Shown piece after piece: positions 48,267-56,949 of a stretch of DNA of 64,000 bases (positions within the stretch are counted from its first letter, which is position 1; each line of letters opens with the position of its first letter). The notes under the pieces were generated by a model. It saw only the letters and a list, made by a program, of their open reading frames with translations, had not been told where the DNA came from and searched no databases. The position numbers and the translations under genes were made by a program. Origin of the DNA: CBDESM01 sp965242485 (GTDB lineage Bacteria > Chloroflexota > Dehalococcoidia > Bin125); NCBI GenBank assembly GCA_965242485.1, contig CBDESM010000003.1:682001-746000 (forward strand), read 5' to 3'.

Positions 48267-49045
48267 GACAGCCGCCTGCGCAGGTAGATCGATTGCGCGT
48301 CCGGGTCCTCCAGCACCTCCTCGGGATGCCCGATCGCGTGCACGCCGCCCTCGGCCATCAGCACCACGGGGTCGCACAGCTCGCGCACCAGATCGAGGTT
48401 GTGCTCGATGATCAGGAAAGTCACGCCCTCCTCGCGGATCTTCAGCACGTAGTCGACCAAGCGGCGCAGCAGGGTCGGGTTGACCCCCGCGGCCGGCTCG
48501 TCCAGCAGGATCATGCGCGGCTCGCTCATCAGCGCCCGCGCCAGCTCGAGCAGCTTCCGCTGCCCGCCCGAAAGCGCCCCGGCGCTGTGATGCGCGTGCG
48601 AATCGAGCCCGACCGTCTTCAGCACCCCGTGCGCCCGCTCCTCGCGTGCCCGCTCCTCGCGCCGCACCCGCCGAGGCAGCGGCGGCAGCCAGTTCGACCA
48701 GACCCGCTCGCCCAACTGCCCTTCGCCCGGCAGCATCAAGTTCTCCAGCACCGTCATCGTCGGAATTTCCTGCGGAATCTGGAAGGTGCGCACGAGCCCG
48801 TCGTGGAAGACCGAGTGCGTCGGCTTGCCCGTGATCTCGTGCCCGTCGAAGAAAACCCGACCGCCGCTGGGCTTGAGGAAGCCGGCGACGCAGTTGAAGC
48901 AGGTCGTCTTGCCCGCCCCGTTGGGCCCGATCAGCCCCGCGATCTCGCCTTCCCGGACGTCGAAGGTGACTTGGTCGACCGCCTTGAAGCCGCCGAACCA
49001 GCGGTCGAGTTCGCGGACTTCGAGCAGCGCGGGCATCGCGGACAT
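48263..49045 (-). CDS. livG: Branched-chain amino-acid-type ABC ATPase LivG
   Basis: 260 residues. Walker A GPNGAGKTTCFNCVAGFLKP, LivG-type LVRTFQIPQEIPTMTVLENLML, signature LSGGQRKLLELARAL, Walker B MILLDEPAAGVNPTL, and the switch His in IIEHNLDLVRELCD. It energises the LivHM channel with LivF. It follows the HIT gene by 19 bp, so the HIT protein is probably the first gene of the operon. Confidence 0.93.
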   Translation of the reverse strand: MSAMPALLEVRELDRWFGGFKAVDQVTFDVREGEIAGLIGPNGAGKTTCFNCVAGFLKPSGGRVFFDGHEITGKPTHSVFHDGLVRTFQIPQEIPTMTVLENLMLPGEGQLGERVWSNWLPPLPRRVRREERAREERAHGVLKTVGLDSHAHHSAGALSGGQRKLLELARALMSEPRMILLDEPAAGVNPTLLRRLVDYVLKIREEGVTFLIIEHNLDLVRELCDPVVLMAEGGVHAIGHPEEVLEDPDAQSIYLRRRLS

Positions 49046-49064
49046 GGTGGGCGCGTCCGCCGGA

Positions 49065-49433
49065 TCAGCCGGGCGGCCAAGCGAGCCGCCGGCCCCCGAG
49101 CACGTGCAGATGCAGGTGCTCGACGCTCTGCCCCGCCGCCTCGCCGACGTTGACGACCAGCCGCCAGCCGTCGTCGAGCCCCTCGAGGTCGGCCACCCGC
49201 TTCGCCGCCTGCATCAAGCGCCCCAGCAGCTCCGGGTCGGCCGCTTCCGCGTCCTGCAGGCCGGAAAGCCCGACTCGCGGAATCACCAGCACGTGCGTCG
49301 GCGCTTGCGGATTGAGGTCGCGGAAGGCGATGCAGTGCTCGTCCTCGTAGACGACGTCCGCCGGAATCTCGCCGCGCACGATCGCGCCGAAGATCGTGTC
49401 CGACGACTGCTCCGCCGCAGCGCGCTCGCTCAT
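49065..49433 (-). CDS. HIT-family (HINT-type) nucleotide-binding protein
   Basis: 122 residues. The family motif HLHLHVLGGR is near the C-terminus, with the N-terminal DTIFGAIVRGEIPADVVYEDE and THVLVIPRVGLSGL typical of HINT purine nucleoside phosphoramidases. These hydrolyse AMP-linked amines such as adenylated lysine. It is divergent from gpmA with a 48 bp gap and may be co-transcribed with livGFHM, but no functional tie is known. Confidence 0.93.
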   Translation of the reverse strand: MSERAAAEQSSDTIFGAIVRGEIPADVVYEDEHCIAFRDLNPQAPTHVLVIPRVGLSGLQDAEAADPELLGRLMQAAKRVADLEGLDDGWRLVVNVGEAAGQSVEHLHLHVLGGRRLAWPPG

Positions 49434-49481
49434 CGCGGCCTCCGCACTGGCGGAAGGTACCAGAGGGCGTACCCTCTCCCG

Positions 49482-50243
49482 ATGCTCGATCCGGAGGCCT
49501 GCAACCTCGTGCTGGTGCGGCACGGCCAGTCGCAGTGGAATCTCGAGAACCGCTTCACCGGCTGGATCGACGTCGATCTGTCCGAAACGGGCGAGGCCGA
49601 AGCGCGCGAGGCGGGGCGGCAGCTGCGCGAGGCCGGCCTCGAGTTCGACCGGGCCTGGACTTCGCTGCTCAAGCGCGCGATCCGGACGCTCTGGATCATG
49701 CTCGAGGAGACCGACGCGGCCTGGCTTCCGGTCGAGCGCACCTGGCGCTTGAACGAACGCCACTACGGCACGCTGCAAGGGCTGAACAAGGCTGAAACCG
49801 CCGCGCGGCATGGTGAAGATCAAGTCATGATCTGGCGGCGGTCGTACGCGACTCCGCCGCCGCCGCTGAGCGCGGACGACCCGACCCACCCCTCGCATGA
49901 CCGCCGCTACGACGGCGCGCGGCCGCCGTCCTCGGAGTCCCTGCGCGACACGTTGGAGCGGGTGCTGCCGTGGTGGGAGCGGGAGCTCGGCCCGCGCCTG
50001 CTGAACGGCGAGCGCATCCTCGTCGCCGCCCACGGCAACAGCATCCGCGCCTTGGTCAAGCACCTCGACGGCATCTCCGACGAGGAGATCACGGACCTCA
50101 ACATCCCCACCGGAATGCCGCTCGCATACGCCCTCGGCCCCGATCTGTCGCCGCTCGCGAAGGGATACCTCGCCGGCGAAGATGCCGCCGCGGCCGCAGC
50201 CGCGAAAGTCGCCGCCCAAGCCTCCGGCGCAGGCCCCGATTAG
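49482..50243 (+). CDS. gpmA: 2,3-bisphosphoglycerate-dependent phosphoglycerate mutase
   Basis: 253 residues from the ATG at 49482. It interconverts 3- and 2-phosphoglycerate in glycolysis. The phosphohistidine motif is LVRHGQSQWNLENRFTGW. Further signatures are the RAIRTLWIMLEE segment, the LNERHYGTLQGLNKAETA loop, and the second catalytic His in VAAHGNSIRALVKHL. The C-terminal tail is Ala-rich (AAAAAAAKVAAQ). The frame is open far upstream over the opposite-strand HIT and livG genes, but the start here is clear. Confidence 0.95.
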   Translation: MLDPEACNLVLVRHGQSQWNLENRFTGWIDVDLSETGEAEAREAGRQLREAGLEFDRAWTSLLKRAIRTLWIMLEETDAAWLPVERTWRLNERHYGTLQGLNKAETAARHGEDQVMIWRRSYATPPPPLSADDPTHPSHDRRYDGARPPSSESLRDTLERVLPWWERELGPRLLNGERILVAAHGNSIRALVKHLDGISDEEITDLNIPTGMPLAYALGPDLSPLAKGYLAGEDAAAAAAAKVAAQASGAGPD

Positions 50244-50340
50244 CAAAGCCCCGCGTCCGCGCAAACACCTTTCACGCGAAAAGTCAGCCGGATGAGGTTG
50301 CCTCTATCCGCCGAAACGACCTGAGCCGTCTGGCGGGCCG

Positions 50341-51204
50341 CTAAGCGCGGACGGCATCCAGGTACTGGCGGACCGCGTCGATGTGCGCGTCGGGGGAGTC
50401 GAGCCCGGCGTTCATCGTGGCGATGGAGATGGCCGTCGCGCCGATCTCGGCCCAGCGCTCCAGATGCGAGCGCCAGCGATCGGGGTCGCCGCCGCGGAAC
50501 TGCGCCTGCGGCTCGATCGGGAATCCCTCCGCGTCGCGCCCGGCCTCGCGCAGGTAGCCCTTGAGCCGCTCCGTCATCGCGGCCGCCTCGGATGAAGGCG
50601 GCGAGATCGGGAACCAGCCGTCGCCGATCCGGGCCGTGCGCCTGAGCTGCGGCTCGGCCGCTCCCCCGAACCAGACCGGGATCGGCCGCGACGGCCGCGG
50701 CGAGATGCCGGCCGCGGTCACTTTGTGGAACTCGCCATCGAAGTCGACCACCTCCTCCGCCCAGAGCCGCCGCATCAACGCGATCTGCTCCTCCTGCCGC
50801 CGCCCGCGGTTGCGGAAATTCTCGCCCAGCGCCTCATACTCGACCGGGTTCCAGCCGCTGCCCACGCCGAGCCGGAAGCGGTTGCCCGAAAGCACCGCCA
50901 GCTGCGCCGCCTGCTTGGCCGCCAGCGCCGTCTGCCGCTGCGGCAGCACCAGGACGGCCGTGGCCAGCTCCAACCTCTCCGTCACCGCGGCGATGTAGCC
51001 CAGCGTGACGAAGACCTCGTGGAACGGGTCGTCCTTCGTGTACGGCCCGGTCAGATCGCGGTGCACAGAAGTATCCGCGCCCAGCACGTGGTCGTAGATC
51101 AGCAGGTGCTTGCAGCCCATCGCCTCGACCGCTTGGGCGTAATCGCGGATGCCGGCGGGGTCGTCGCCGATCTCGCTGGTGGGCAGCACTGCGCCGAAGT
51201 CCAT
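50341..51204 (-). CDS. Luciferase-like (LLM class) F420-dependent-type oxidoreductase
   Basis: 287 residues from the ATG at 51204, which follows GGAGGCGGG. It has the N-terminal strand MDFGAVLPTSEIG, LLIYDHVLG, LELATAVLVLPQRQTALAAKQAAQLAVLSGNRFRLGVGSGWNPVEYEAL, and PIPVWFGGAAEPQLRRTARIGDGW. These match the large F420-dependent LLM subfamily common in actinobacteria and Chloroflexota. The substrate is unknown. It is divergent from the malyl-CoA lyase gene across 100 bp. Confidence 0.88.
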   Translation of the reverse strand: MDFGAVLPTSEIGDDPAGIRDYAQAVEAMGCKHLLIYDHVLGADTSVHRDLTGPYTKDDPFHEVFVTLGYIAAVTERLELATAVLVLPQRQTALAAKQAAQLAVLSGNRFRLGVGSGWNPVEYEALGENFRNRGRRQEEQIALMRRLWAEEVVDFDGEFHKVTAAGISPRPSRPIPVWFGGAAEPQLRRTARIGDGWFPISPPSSEAAAMTERLKGYLREAGRDAEGFPIEPQAQFRGGDPDRWRSHLERWAEIGATAISIATMNAGLDSPDAHIDAVRQYLDAVRA

Positions 51205-51304
51205 TTCCCGCCTCCAAATCCATGCCGGGTCCATCCGTCGCGTCGGGGCCAAGATAGGCCGCGCCTACACTGCGGCGGAGCCGGGCGGACGGACTGGAGC
51301 ACCC

Positions 51305-52363
51305 ATGCGGCAACCGAGACGATTCCTGCAACCGCTCGCGCTGGGCGCGCCCGATCCGCCGAGCCGGCTGCCGGCGCACCCCTCGCGGATGATCCACTTC
51401 TTCGATCCGAGCAACGCCAAGATCGCCGCCCGGCTGCCCGAACTCGCGCCCCAAGTCGACATCTTGCTGGGCAACCTCGAAGACGCGATCCCGCCCTCGG
51501 CCAAGGAGTCCGCGCGGACCGGCCTGATCGAGGCCGGCCGCTCGCTCGACTTGGGCGCGACCAAGCTCTGGACCCGGGTCAACGCCGTCGACAGCCCTTG
51601 GTTCCTCGACGACATGCTCGAGCTGACGGCCGCGATCGGCGGCGTGCTCGACTGCGTGATGCTGCCCAAAGTCAACGGCCCGCGCGAGATCGAGTTCCTC
51701 GATCAGCTGCTGGCCCAGCTCGAAGCGCGCAACGGGCTGGCCCGCCCGATCCTGATCCACGCGATCCTCGAAACCGCGGCCGGCGTCGCCAACGTGGAAG
51801 AGATCGCCGAATCAAGCCCGCGCCTGCAGGGCATGAGCCTCGGCCCCTCGGACCTGGCCGCCTCGCGGCGGATGAAGACCACCCGCGTCGGCGGCCCGCA
51901 TCCCGGCTACGTCGTCCGCACCGACGCGGATCCCGAGCGCCCCGAAGCCGAGCGGACGCCGTCGCTGCAAGACCCGTGGCACTACACGCTGGCACGGATG
52001 GTCGACGCCTGCGCTGCGGCCGAGATCTCGCCTTTCTACGGGCCCTTCGGCGACTTCTCCGACGACGCCGGCTGCGAGGACCAGTTCCGCGCCGCCTTCA
52101 TCCTCGGCTGCGCCGGCGCATGGACGCTGCATCCGCGCCAGATCCCGATCGCCAAGCGCGTCTTTCGCCCGGATCCGGACGAAGTCGCCTTCGCCCGCCG
52201 CGTGGTCGCGGCGATGGAGGCGGCCGGCGGCTCCGGCGGCGTCGCCGTCGTCGACGGCAAAATGCAGGACGACGCGACCTACAAGCAGTGCGCCGTCCTG
52301 CTCGAACTGGCCGGGATGCTCTCGGAGAAGGACGAGGAGCTGCGCGGGCTCTACGCCGGCTGA
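51305..52363 (+). CDS. Malyl-CoA/beta-methylmalyl-CoA lyase family protein (HpcH/HpaI-citrate lyase fold)
   Basis: 352 residues. The opening FLQPLALGAPDPPSRLPAHPSRMIHFFDPSNAKIAARLPELAPQVDILLGNLEDAIP closely follows Chloroflexus-type malyl-CoA lyase. Further signatures are LWTRVNAVDSPWFLDDM, VMLPKVNGPREIEF, the Glu of HAILETAAGVANVEEIA, and the late GAWTLHPRQIPIAKRVF. The family cleaves malyl-CoA into acetyl-CoA and glyoxylate, or the methyl homologue. The rest of the 3-hydroxypropionate bicycle is not in the window, so glyoxylate or propionyl-CoA assimilation is equally likely. Confidence 0.88.
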   Translation: MRQPRRFLQPLALGAPDPPSRLPAHPSRMIHFFDPSNAKIAARLPELAPQVDILLGNLEDAIPPSAKESARTGLIEAGRSLDLGATKLWTRVNAVDSPWFLDDMLELTAAIGGVLDCVMLPKVNGPREIEFLDQLLAQLEARNGLARPILIHAILETAAGVANVEEIAESSPRLQGMSLGPSDLAASRRMKTTRVGGPHPGYVVRTDADPERPEAERTPSLQDPWHYTLARMVDACAAAEISPFYGPFGDFSDDAGCEDQFRAAFILGCAGAWTLHPRQIPIAKRVFRPDPDEVAFARRVVAAMEAAGGSGGVAVVDGKMQDDATYKQCAVLLELAGMLSEKDEELRGLYAG

Positions 52364-52375
52364 CCCGCGCTCCGG

Positions 52376-55177
52376 CTACGCTCCGATGCCGCCGCCGGCC
52401 CGCCCGCGCGAGGCCGCGTCCTCCTCCGCCCGGCCCGACATCCAGCCCATCAGCCGCCCGGCGTCGCGCGAGAGCATCCATTTGCCGCCGATCGCCAGCG
52501 CGCTGGCGAAGAGCACCGAGGCCCACTGGTCCGCGCTCATCGCCACGAACTCGAATCGCGTCCGCAGCGGCGGCGTGTAGAGCAGCAGCACGAACGCGCC
52601 GATCAGCAGCGCCCCGAAGAAGGTGACCAGGATCGGCCGCAGCGGCGCTTCCCGGCTCGCCCCGGCGTAGCCGATCACCTGCACCGTGTAGACCACGGCG
52701 ACGATCAGGACGGTCGACGAGACCAGCGTCCGCCCCGCGTCGGTGGTGCGGCCCAGGCCCTCGGTCAGTAAGTAGACGCCCACGGCCGCGATCGCCAGCG
52801 TGATCGCGGCCGGGACGGCGAAGCGCAGCGTCTCGGCGATGAAGTCGCGCCCCGCGCCCTTGGGCGGCGTCGTCAGCGCGATGAAGGCCGCCGGGATGCC
52901 CAGCGTCAGCAGCGCCGTGACCGAGCCGTGCCGCGGCAGGAAGGGGAAGTCCAGCCCCATCATGCTGGTCAGGAAGATGATCAGGTAGACGTAGATGCTC
53001 TTGGTGATGAACAGCTTGGTCAGCTGCGCGCAGTTGCCCAGCACCGTCTGGGCCGCGCTGCTGCCACGCACCAGCGCCTCGAACGAGTCGTTGCGCAGCA
53101 CGATCCCGGCCACGCTGCGGGCGATGTTGGTGCCCGATTCCATCGCCACCCCGATGTCCGCCCGGCGCAGCGCCGGCACGTCGTTCTGGCCGTCGCCGAC
53201 CATCGCCACGTAGCGCCCGTTGGCCTGCAGCGCCGCCACCAGCTGCTCCTTCTGCTGCGGCGCGATCCGCCCGAAGACGCTGGTCCGCTCGACCGCTTCC
53301 CGCATCTCCGCCTCGCCCATCCGCTCCAGCTCGGGCCCCGAGATCAGCCCGCCCTCGAGCCGCACGCCGAGCTGCTGGACCAGGGCCGAAACCGTCTCCG
53401 GGTTGTCGCCGCTGATGATCTTGGGGCTGATCCCGAGCTCCTCCATCATCTTGAAGGCGTTGCCCACCTCGGCCCGCAGCTCGTCCGCGATCGTGACCAG
53501 CGCGACCGCGCGCATCTGCGGCAGCTCCCCCTCGGCCGACGGCATCTGCGGGGCCTCGGCGAACGCGACCCCGCGCAGTCCGCGGCCGGCGGCGCGGTTG
53601 TACTCGTCCAGCAGCCGCGCCCCGTCGGAGCAGGCGGAGAGCACGCGCTCGGGCTCGCCCAAGACGAACACGCGCTGTTCGCCGCCGGCCAGCAGCCGCA
53701 TCGCGCTGTAGCGGCGCTCCGAGTTGAAGGGCGCCGATTCCAGCGCCGCCGCTTCGTTCGAGAGCGGGGCGAACTCGTCCGCCAGCGCCCGCGCCGTGCG
53801 GTTGTCGGCCGCCGCGGCCGCGGCGAACGCGCCCAGCCAGGAGCGCAGCGAGCGCCCGGCCCCGGCCCAGCGGACGTCCTCGACCTTGAGCCGGTTGGCC
53901 GTGATCGTGCCGGTCTTGTCGAGGCAGATCGTGTCCACGTAGTTCAGCGCCTCGACCGCCGTGTTGTCCTGCACCACCGCGCCCATCCGCGCCACCCGCA
54001 GCGCGCCCACCGCGAAGGCGACGGTGAAGCCCAGCAGCAGCCCGTCGGGCACGACCGAAGTGACGAGCGCGGTGACCGCCTTGATCGCCTCGCCCCAGGC
54101 CACGTCCTCGATCACGAACTGGATCACGAGCAGCCCGGCCAGCAGCAGCGTCGCCAGCATCAGCACCCGCAGCATCCGCTTGAAGCGCAGCTGCAGCGGC
54201 GTCTCCGGCCGGCGCAGCTGCCGCGCCGCCGCCGTTTCCTTGACCGCGCGCGATTCCGCGCCCACCCGCTCCGCCGCATACAGGCAGGCGCCCGAAGTGC
54301 AGTAGGCGCCCGACGCCAGCTCGTCGCCCGGTCCGCGCGCGACGGAACGGGTCTCCCCGGTCAGCACCGACTCGTCGATCTCCGCCCGGCCGTAGATGAT
54401 CGGCCCGTCGGCGACGACCTGATCGCCGGCGTTGAGCCGGATCAGGTCGCCCTGCACGACCTCGTCCGAGCGCACCGTGTAGGGCGCGCCGCCGCGGATC
54501 ACGACGGAGGAGGGGGCGGTCAGCGCGACCAGCTTGCGCAGGTTGCGGGTCGCGCGCAGCTCCTGCACCGTGCCGATGATGATGTTGGCGAAGACGACCA
54601 GGCCGACGACGCCGGCATCGGTGGCGTGGTTGCCGCCCGGATCGACGATGGCGAGCGCGAGCAGCGCCCCGACCAGGCCGAACAGCAGCAGGTTGAAGGC
54701 CGTGATCGTGTTCGAGAGGATGATCTCGATGTCGCTGCGCCCGCGGGTGACGCCGCGGTTGATCTGCCCCGCCTCGGCCCGGCGGGCCGCCTCGTCGAGC
54801 GCCAGCCCTTGCAGCAGCGCCGGATCGACCGCATCGGCGGGCGCAGCGGCGGCATCGGCCGGCGCGGCCCCGGCGGGAATCTGATCGGGCGGGAGCGGCC
54901 GCGCGAGCGGGGCAGGCGCGGCCCCGGTCAGCTCTTCCGAAACGCCACCCGCGGCCGCGCCGCCGTCGATCAGCAGCGCCGGGGCCTCGCCCGCGGCCAG
55001 CGCGTCCGGATCGGGCAGCTCGCGCAGCGCCAGCGACCCCTCGATCCGGGCCAGCCGCGCCTGCACGGCCTGCAGCGTCGCCGGCGAGAGCGGCGCCTCG
55101 CCCACCTCGAGCGCCGCCAGATCGATGGCCGCGGCGGCGTCCCGCGCGGGCGCTTCGGCGGCGGTTTCGGCGGCCAT
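52376..55177 (-). CDS. CtpE-like cation-transporting P-type ATPase
   Basis: 933 residues. Core motifs: VLTGET in the actuator domain, the phosphorylated Asp in CLDKTGTITANRLK, and the hinge MVGDGQNDVPALRRADIGVAM. The helix-4 ion site reads SVVPDGLLLG, where CtpE relatives have PEGL. About ten membrane helices are predicted. The first 150 residues are an Ala/Pro-rich extension with no recognised metal-binding motif. CtpE of mycobacteria is a calcium uptake pump, so a Ca2+ role is plausible but unproven here. It converges on the malyl-CoA lyase gene. Confidence 0.9.
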   Translation of the reverse strand: MAAETAAEAPARDAAAAIDLAALEVGEAPLSPATLQAVQARLARIEGSLALRELPDPDALAAGEAPALLIDGGAAAGGVSEELTGAAPAPLARPLPPDQIPAGAAPADAAAAPADAVDPALLQGLALDEAARRAEAGQINRGVTRGRSDIEIILSNTITAFNLLLFGLVGALLALAIVDPGGNHATDAGVVGLVVFANIIIGTVQELRATRNLRKLVALTAPSSVVIRGGAPYTVRSDEVVQGDLIRLNAGDQVVADGPIIYGRAEIDESVLTGETRSVARGPGDELASGAYCTSGACLYAAERVGAESRAVKETAAARQLRRPETPLQLRFKRMLRVLMLATLLLAGLLVIQFVIEDVAWGEAIKAVTALVTSVVPDGLLLGFTVAFAVGALRVARMGAVVQDNTAVEALNYVDTICLDKTGTITANRLKVEDVRWAGAGRSLRSWLGAFAAAAAADNRTARALADEFAPLSNEAAALESAPFNSERRYSAMRLLAGGEQRVFVLGEPERVLSACSDGARLLDEYNRAAGRGLRGVAFAEAPQMPSAEGELPQMRAVALVTIADELRAEVGNAFKMMEELGISPKIISGDNPETVSALVQQLGVRLEGGLISGPELERMGEAEMREAVERTSVFGRIAPQQKEQLVAALQANGRYVAMVGDGQNDVPALRRADIGVAMESGTNIARSVAGIVLRNDSFEALVRGSSAAQTVLGNCAQLTKLFITKSIYVYLIIFLTSMMGLDFPFLPRHGSVTALLTLGIPAAFIALTTPPKGAGRDFIAETLRFAVPAAITLAIAAVGVYLLTEGLGRTTDAGRTLVSSTVLIVAVVYTVQVIGYAGASREAPLRPILVTFFGALLIGAFVLLLYTPPLRTRFEFVAMSADQWASVLFASALAIGGKWMLSRDAGRLMGWMSGRAEEDAASRGRAGGGIGA

Positions 55178-55199
55178 TGGGGAACTCTATCGGGGCGCG

Positions 55200-56069
55200 C
55201 TACTCGTTCAGCGCCCGCCCCAGTCCGGCCAGCCGCTCCGTCCGCCGCGCCGAGCGCCGCGAGCGCAGCGCCAGCAGCCGCTCCCCCGCCAGCACCACCG
55301 CGAAGACCGCCGCCTGCGTGAGCACCACCGTCGCTCCCGAGGGCACGTCCACGAACCACGAGACGTAGATGCCCGCGAAGCCCGTGACCGCCCCGATCGC
55401 GAGCGCCAGCCAGAACAGGCGCGGGAACGAGTCGGTCAGCATCCGCGCCACGACCGGCGGAATCACCAGCGCGGCCGCGATCAGCGTCACCCCCAGCACC
55501 TGCAACGACGCCACCACCGTGGCCGCGAGCGCGAGCGCGAAGACCGTCTCGACCCAGGGCGCGGGCACCCCGTAGGCCGGCGCGACGTCGCGATCGAAGG
55601 TGATGAAGACCAGCTGCTTCCACCAGGCGAAGAGCACGACCGCGATCATCAGCGCCATCCCGGCCGTGACCCAGAGATCGGTCTGGCTGATCCCCAGCAC
55701 CTCGCCGAACAGCGCCGCCTCGAAATCGCGCGTGAACGTGCGCGCGCGGGAGATCACCGCGATCCCCACGGCGAATGCGGCCGTCGTGATGATCCCGATC
55801 GCGGCGTCGCCGCCGATCTGCCGCCGCCGCGCGGCCGCGTTGATCAGCAGCACCGAGAATGCCCCCCAGAGGCTCGCGCCGGCGAAGAAATTGAAGCCGC
55901 TGACGAACGAGATCACGGCCCCGCCGAAGATGCTGTGCGCGAGCCCGTGCCCGATGTAGGCCAGCCGCCGCAGCACCACGAACACGCCCATCGCCCCCGT
56001 CACCGCGCAGACGATCGTCGCGGTCAGCATCGCCCGCTGCATGAAGCCGTACTCGAACGGCTCAAGCAC
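55200..56069 (-). CDS. Zn/Mn-type metal ABC importer, permease
   Basis: 289 residues, about eight helices. ABC-3 family signatures: GVFVVLRRLAYIGHGLAHSIFGG, the DAAIGIITTAAFAVGI helix, VLGVTLIAAALVIPPVVARML, and SWFVDVPSGATVVL. It is the last gene of the leftward operon (binding protein, ATPase, permease) and overlaps the ATPase gene by 8 bp. The metal (Zn or Mn) is not certain. Confidence 0.92.
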   Translation of the reverse strand: MLEPFEYGFMQRAMLTATIVCAVTGAMGVFVVLRRLAYIGHGLAHSIFGGAVISFVSGFNFFAGASLWGAFSVLLINAAARRRQIGGDAAIGIITTAAFAVGIAVISRARTFTRDFEAALFGEVLGISQTDLWVTAGMALMIAVVLFAWWKQLVFITFDRDVAPAYGVPAPWVETVFALALAATVVASLQVLGVTLIAAALVIPPVVARMLTDSFPRLFWLALAIGAVTGFAGIYVSWFVDVPSGATVVLTQAAVFAVVLAGERLLALRSRRSARRTERLAGLGRALNE

Positions 56070-56940
56070 GGCGCGGATCCGCCCCCGCCGCCGCGTCGGC
56101 GATCCGCCCGACCAGCTCGACCGCGTCGCCGGCCGGCTCTTCGTCCTCGCCGTGCGCGCCGGGCGCCTCTTCGGGCACCGGCAGCACGTAGCGCTCGCGC
56201 CCGCTGCGGACGACCAGCACGGGCTGGCCGTAGGCCCGCTCCAGCACCTCGGAGACCAGCACCTCGTCGGCCGAGCCGTCGGCCAGCAGCGTGCGCTCGC
56301 CGAGGCAGATCAGGCGCGGCAGGTGCGACGCCACCCCGTTCAGATCGTGCGTCGTCAGCACGATCGCGACGCCGGAGCCGTTGAGCACGTCCAGTTCGTG
56401 CAGGATCTCGTGCTGCGTCTTGATGTCGAGCCCGTTGGTCGGCTCGTCCAGCAGCAGCAGGTCCGGCTCCGAGACCAGCGCGCGGGCGAGGAAGGCGCGC
56501 TGCTGCTGCCCGCCCGACAGCGCCCGGATCGAGCGCCCGGCCAGATCGGCGATGCCGACCTCCTCCAGCACCGCGCGCACCCGCTCCCGCTCGCCGCTGC
56601 TGACCCAGGGCAGCCAGCGGCGCTCGCGCCAGAGCCCCAGCAGCACCACCTGCTCGACCGTGATCGGGAAGTTCCAGTCGACCGTCTCGACCTGCGGCAC
56701 GTAGCTGACCCGCAGCCGGCCGCCGTCGGGCCGGGTGCCCTGCGCGATCACGCCGCCGTAGGCCTCGACGTCGCCGATCAGCGCCCGCAGCAGCGTCGTC
56801 TTGCCGCAGCCGCTGGGCCCGACGACGCCGATCAGCTCGCCCGCGCGCACCTCCATGTCCAGCCCGCGCAGCGCGATCTCGCCCTCGTAGCCCACGGCCG
56901 CCCCGCGCAGCGTCGCCAGCACCGCGCCGTCGGCGCTCAC
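56062..56940 (-). CDS. Zn/Mn-type metal ABC importer, ATPase
   Basis: 292 residues. Walker A GPSGCGKTTLLRALIG, the family Q-loop YVPQVETVDWNFPITVEQVVLLG typical of Mn/Zn ABC ATPases, signature LSGGQQQRAFLARAL, Walker B LLLLDEPTNGLDIKTQHE and switch His TTHDLNG. A C-terminal extension of about 40 residues (EEAPGAHGEDEEPAGDA) is acidic with one His. Confidence 0.93.
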   Translation of the reverse strand: MSADGAVLATLRGAAVGYEGEIALRGLDMEVRAGELIGVVGPSGCGKTTLLRALIGDVEAYGGVIAQGTRPDGGRLRVSYVPQVETVDWNFPITVEQVVLLGLWRERRWLPWVSSGERERVRAVLEEVGIADLAGRSIRALSGGQQQRAFLARALVSEPDLLLLDEPTNGLDIKTQHEILHELDVLNGSGVAIVLTTHDLNGVASHLPRLICLGERTLLADGSADEVLVSEVLERAYGQPVLVVRSGRERYVLPVPEEAPGAHGEDEEPAGDAVELVGRIADAAAGADPRRA

Positions 56941-56949
56941 GGACGCGCC

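Noticed and set aside
50244..50340. Possible small gene or RNA between gpmA and the next gene
   Set aside because: No open frame of useful size, no convincing stem-loop and no tRNA-like features were seen.
52928..55321. A 797-codon rightward frame opposite the P-type ATPase
   Set aside because: Shadow frame; the minus strand shows DKTGT, TGET and GDGxND in the right order.
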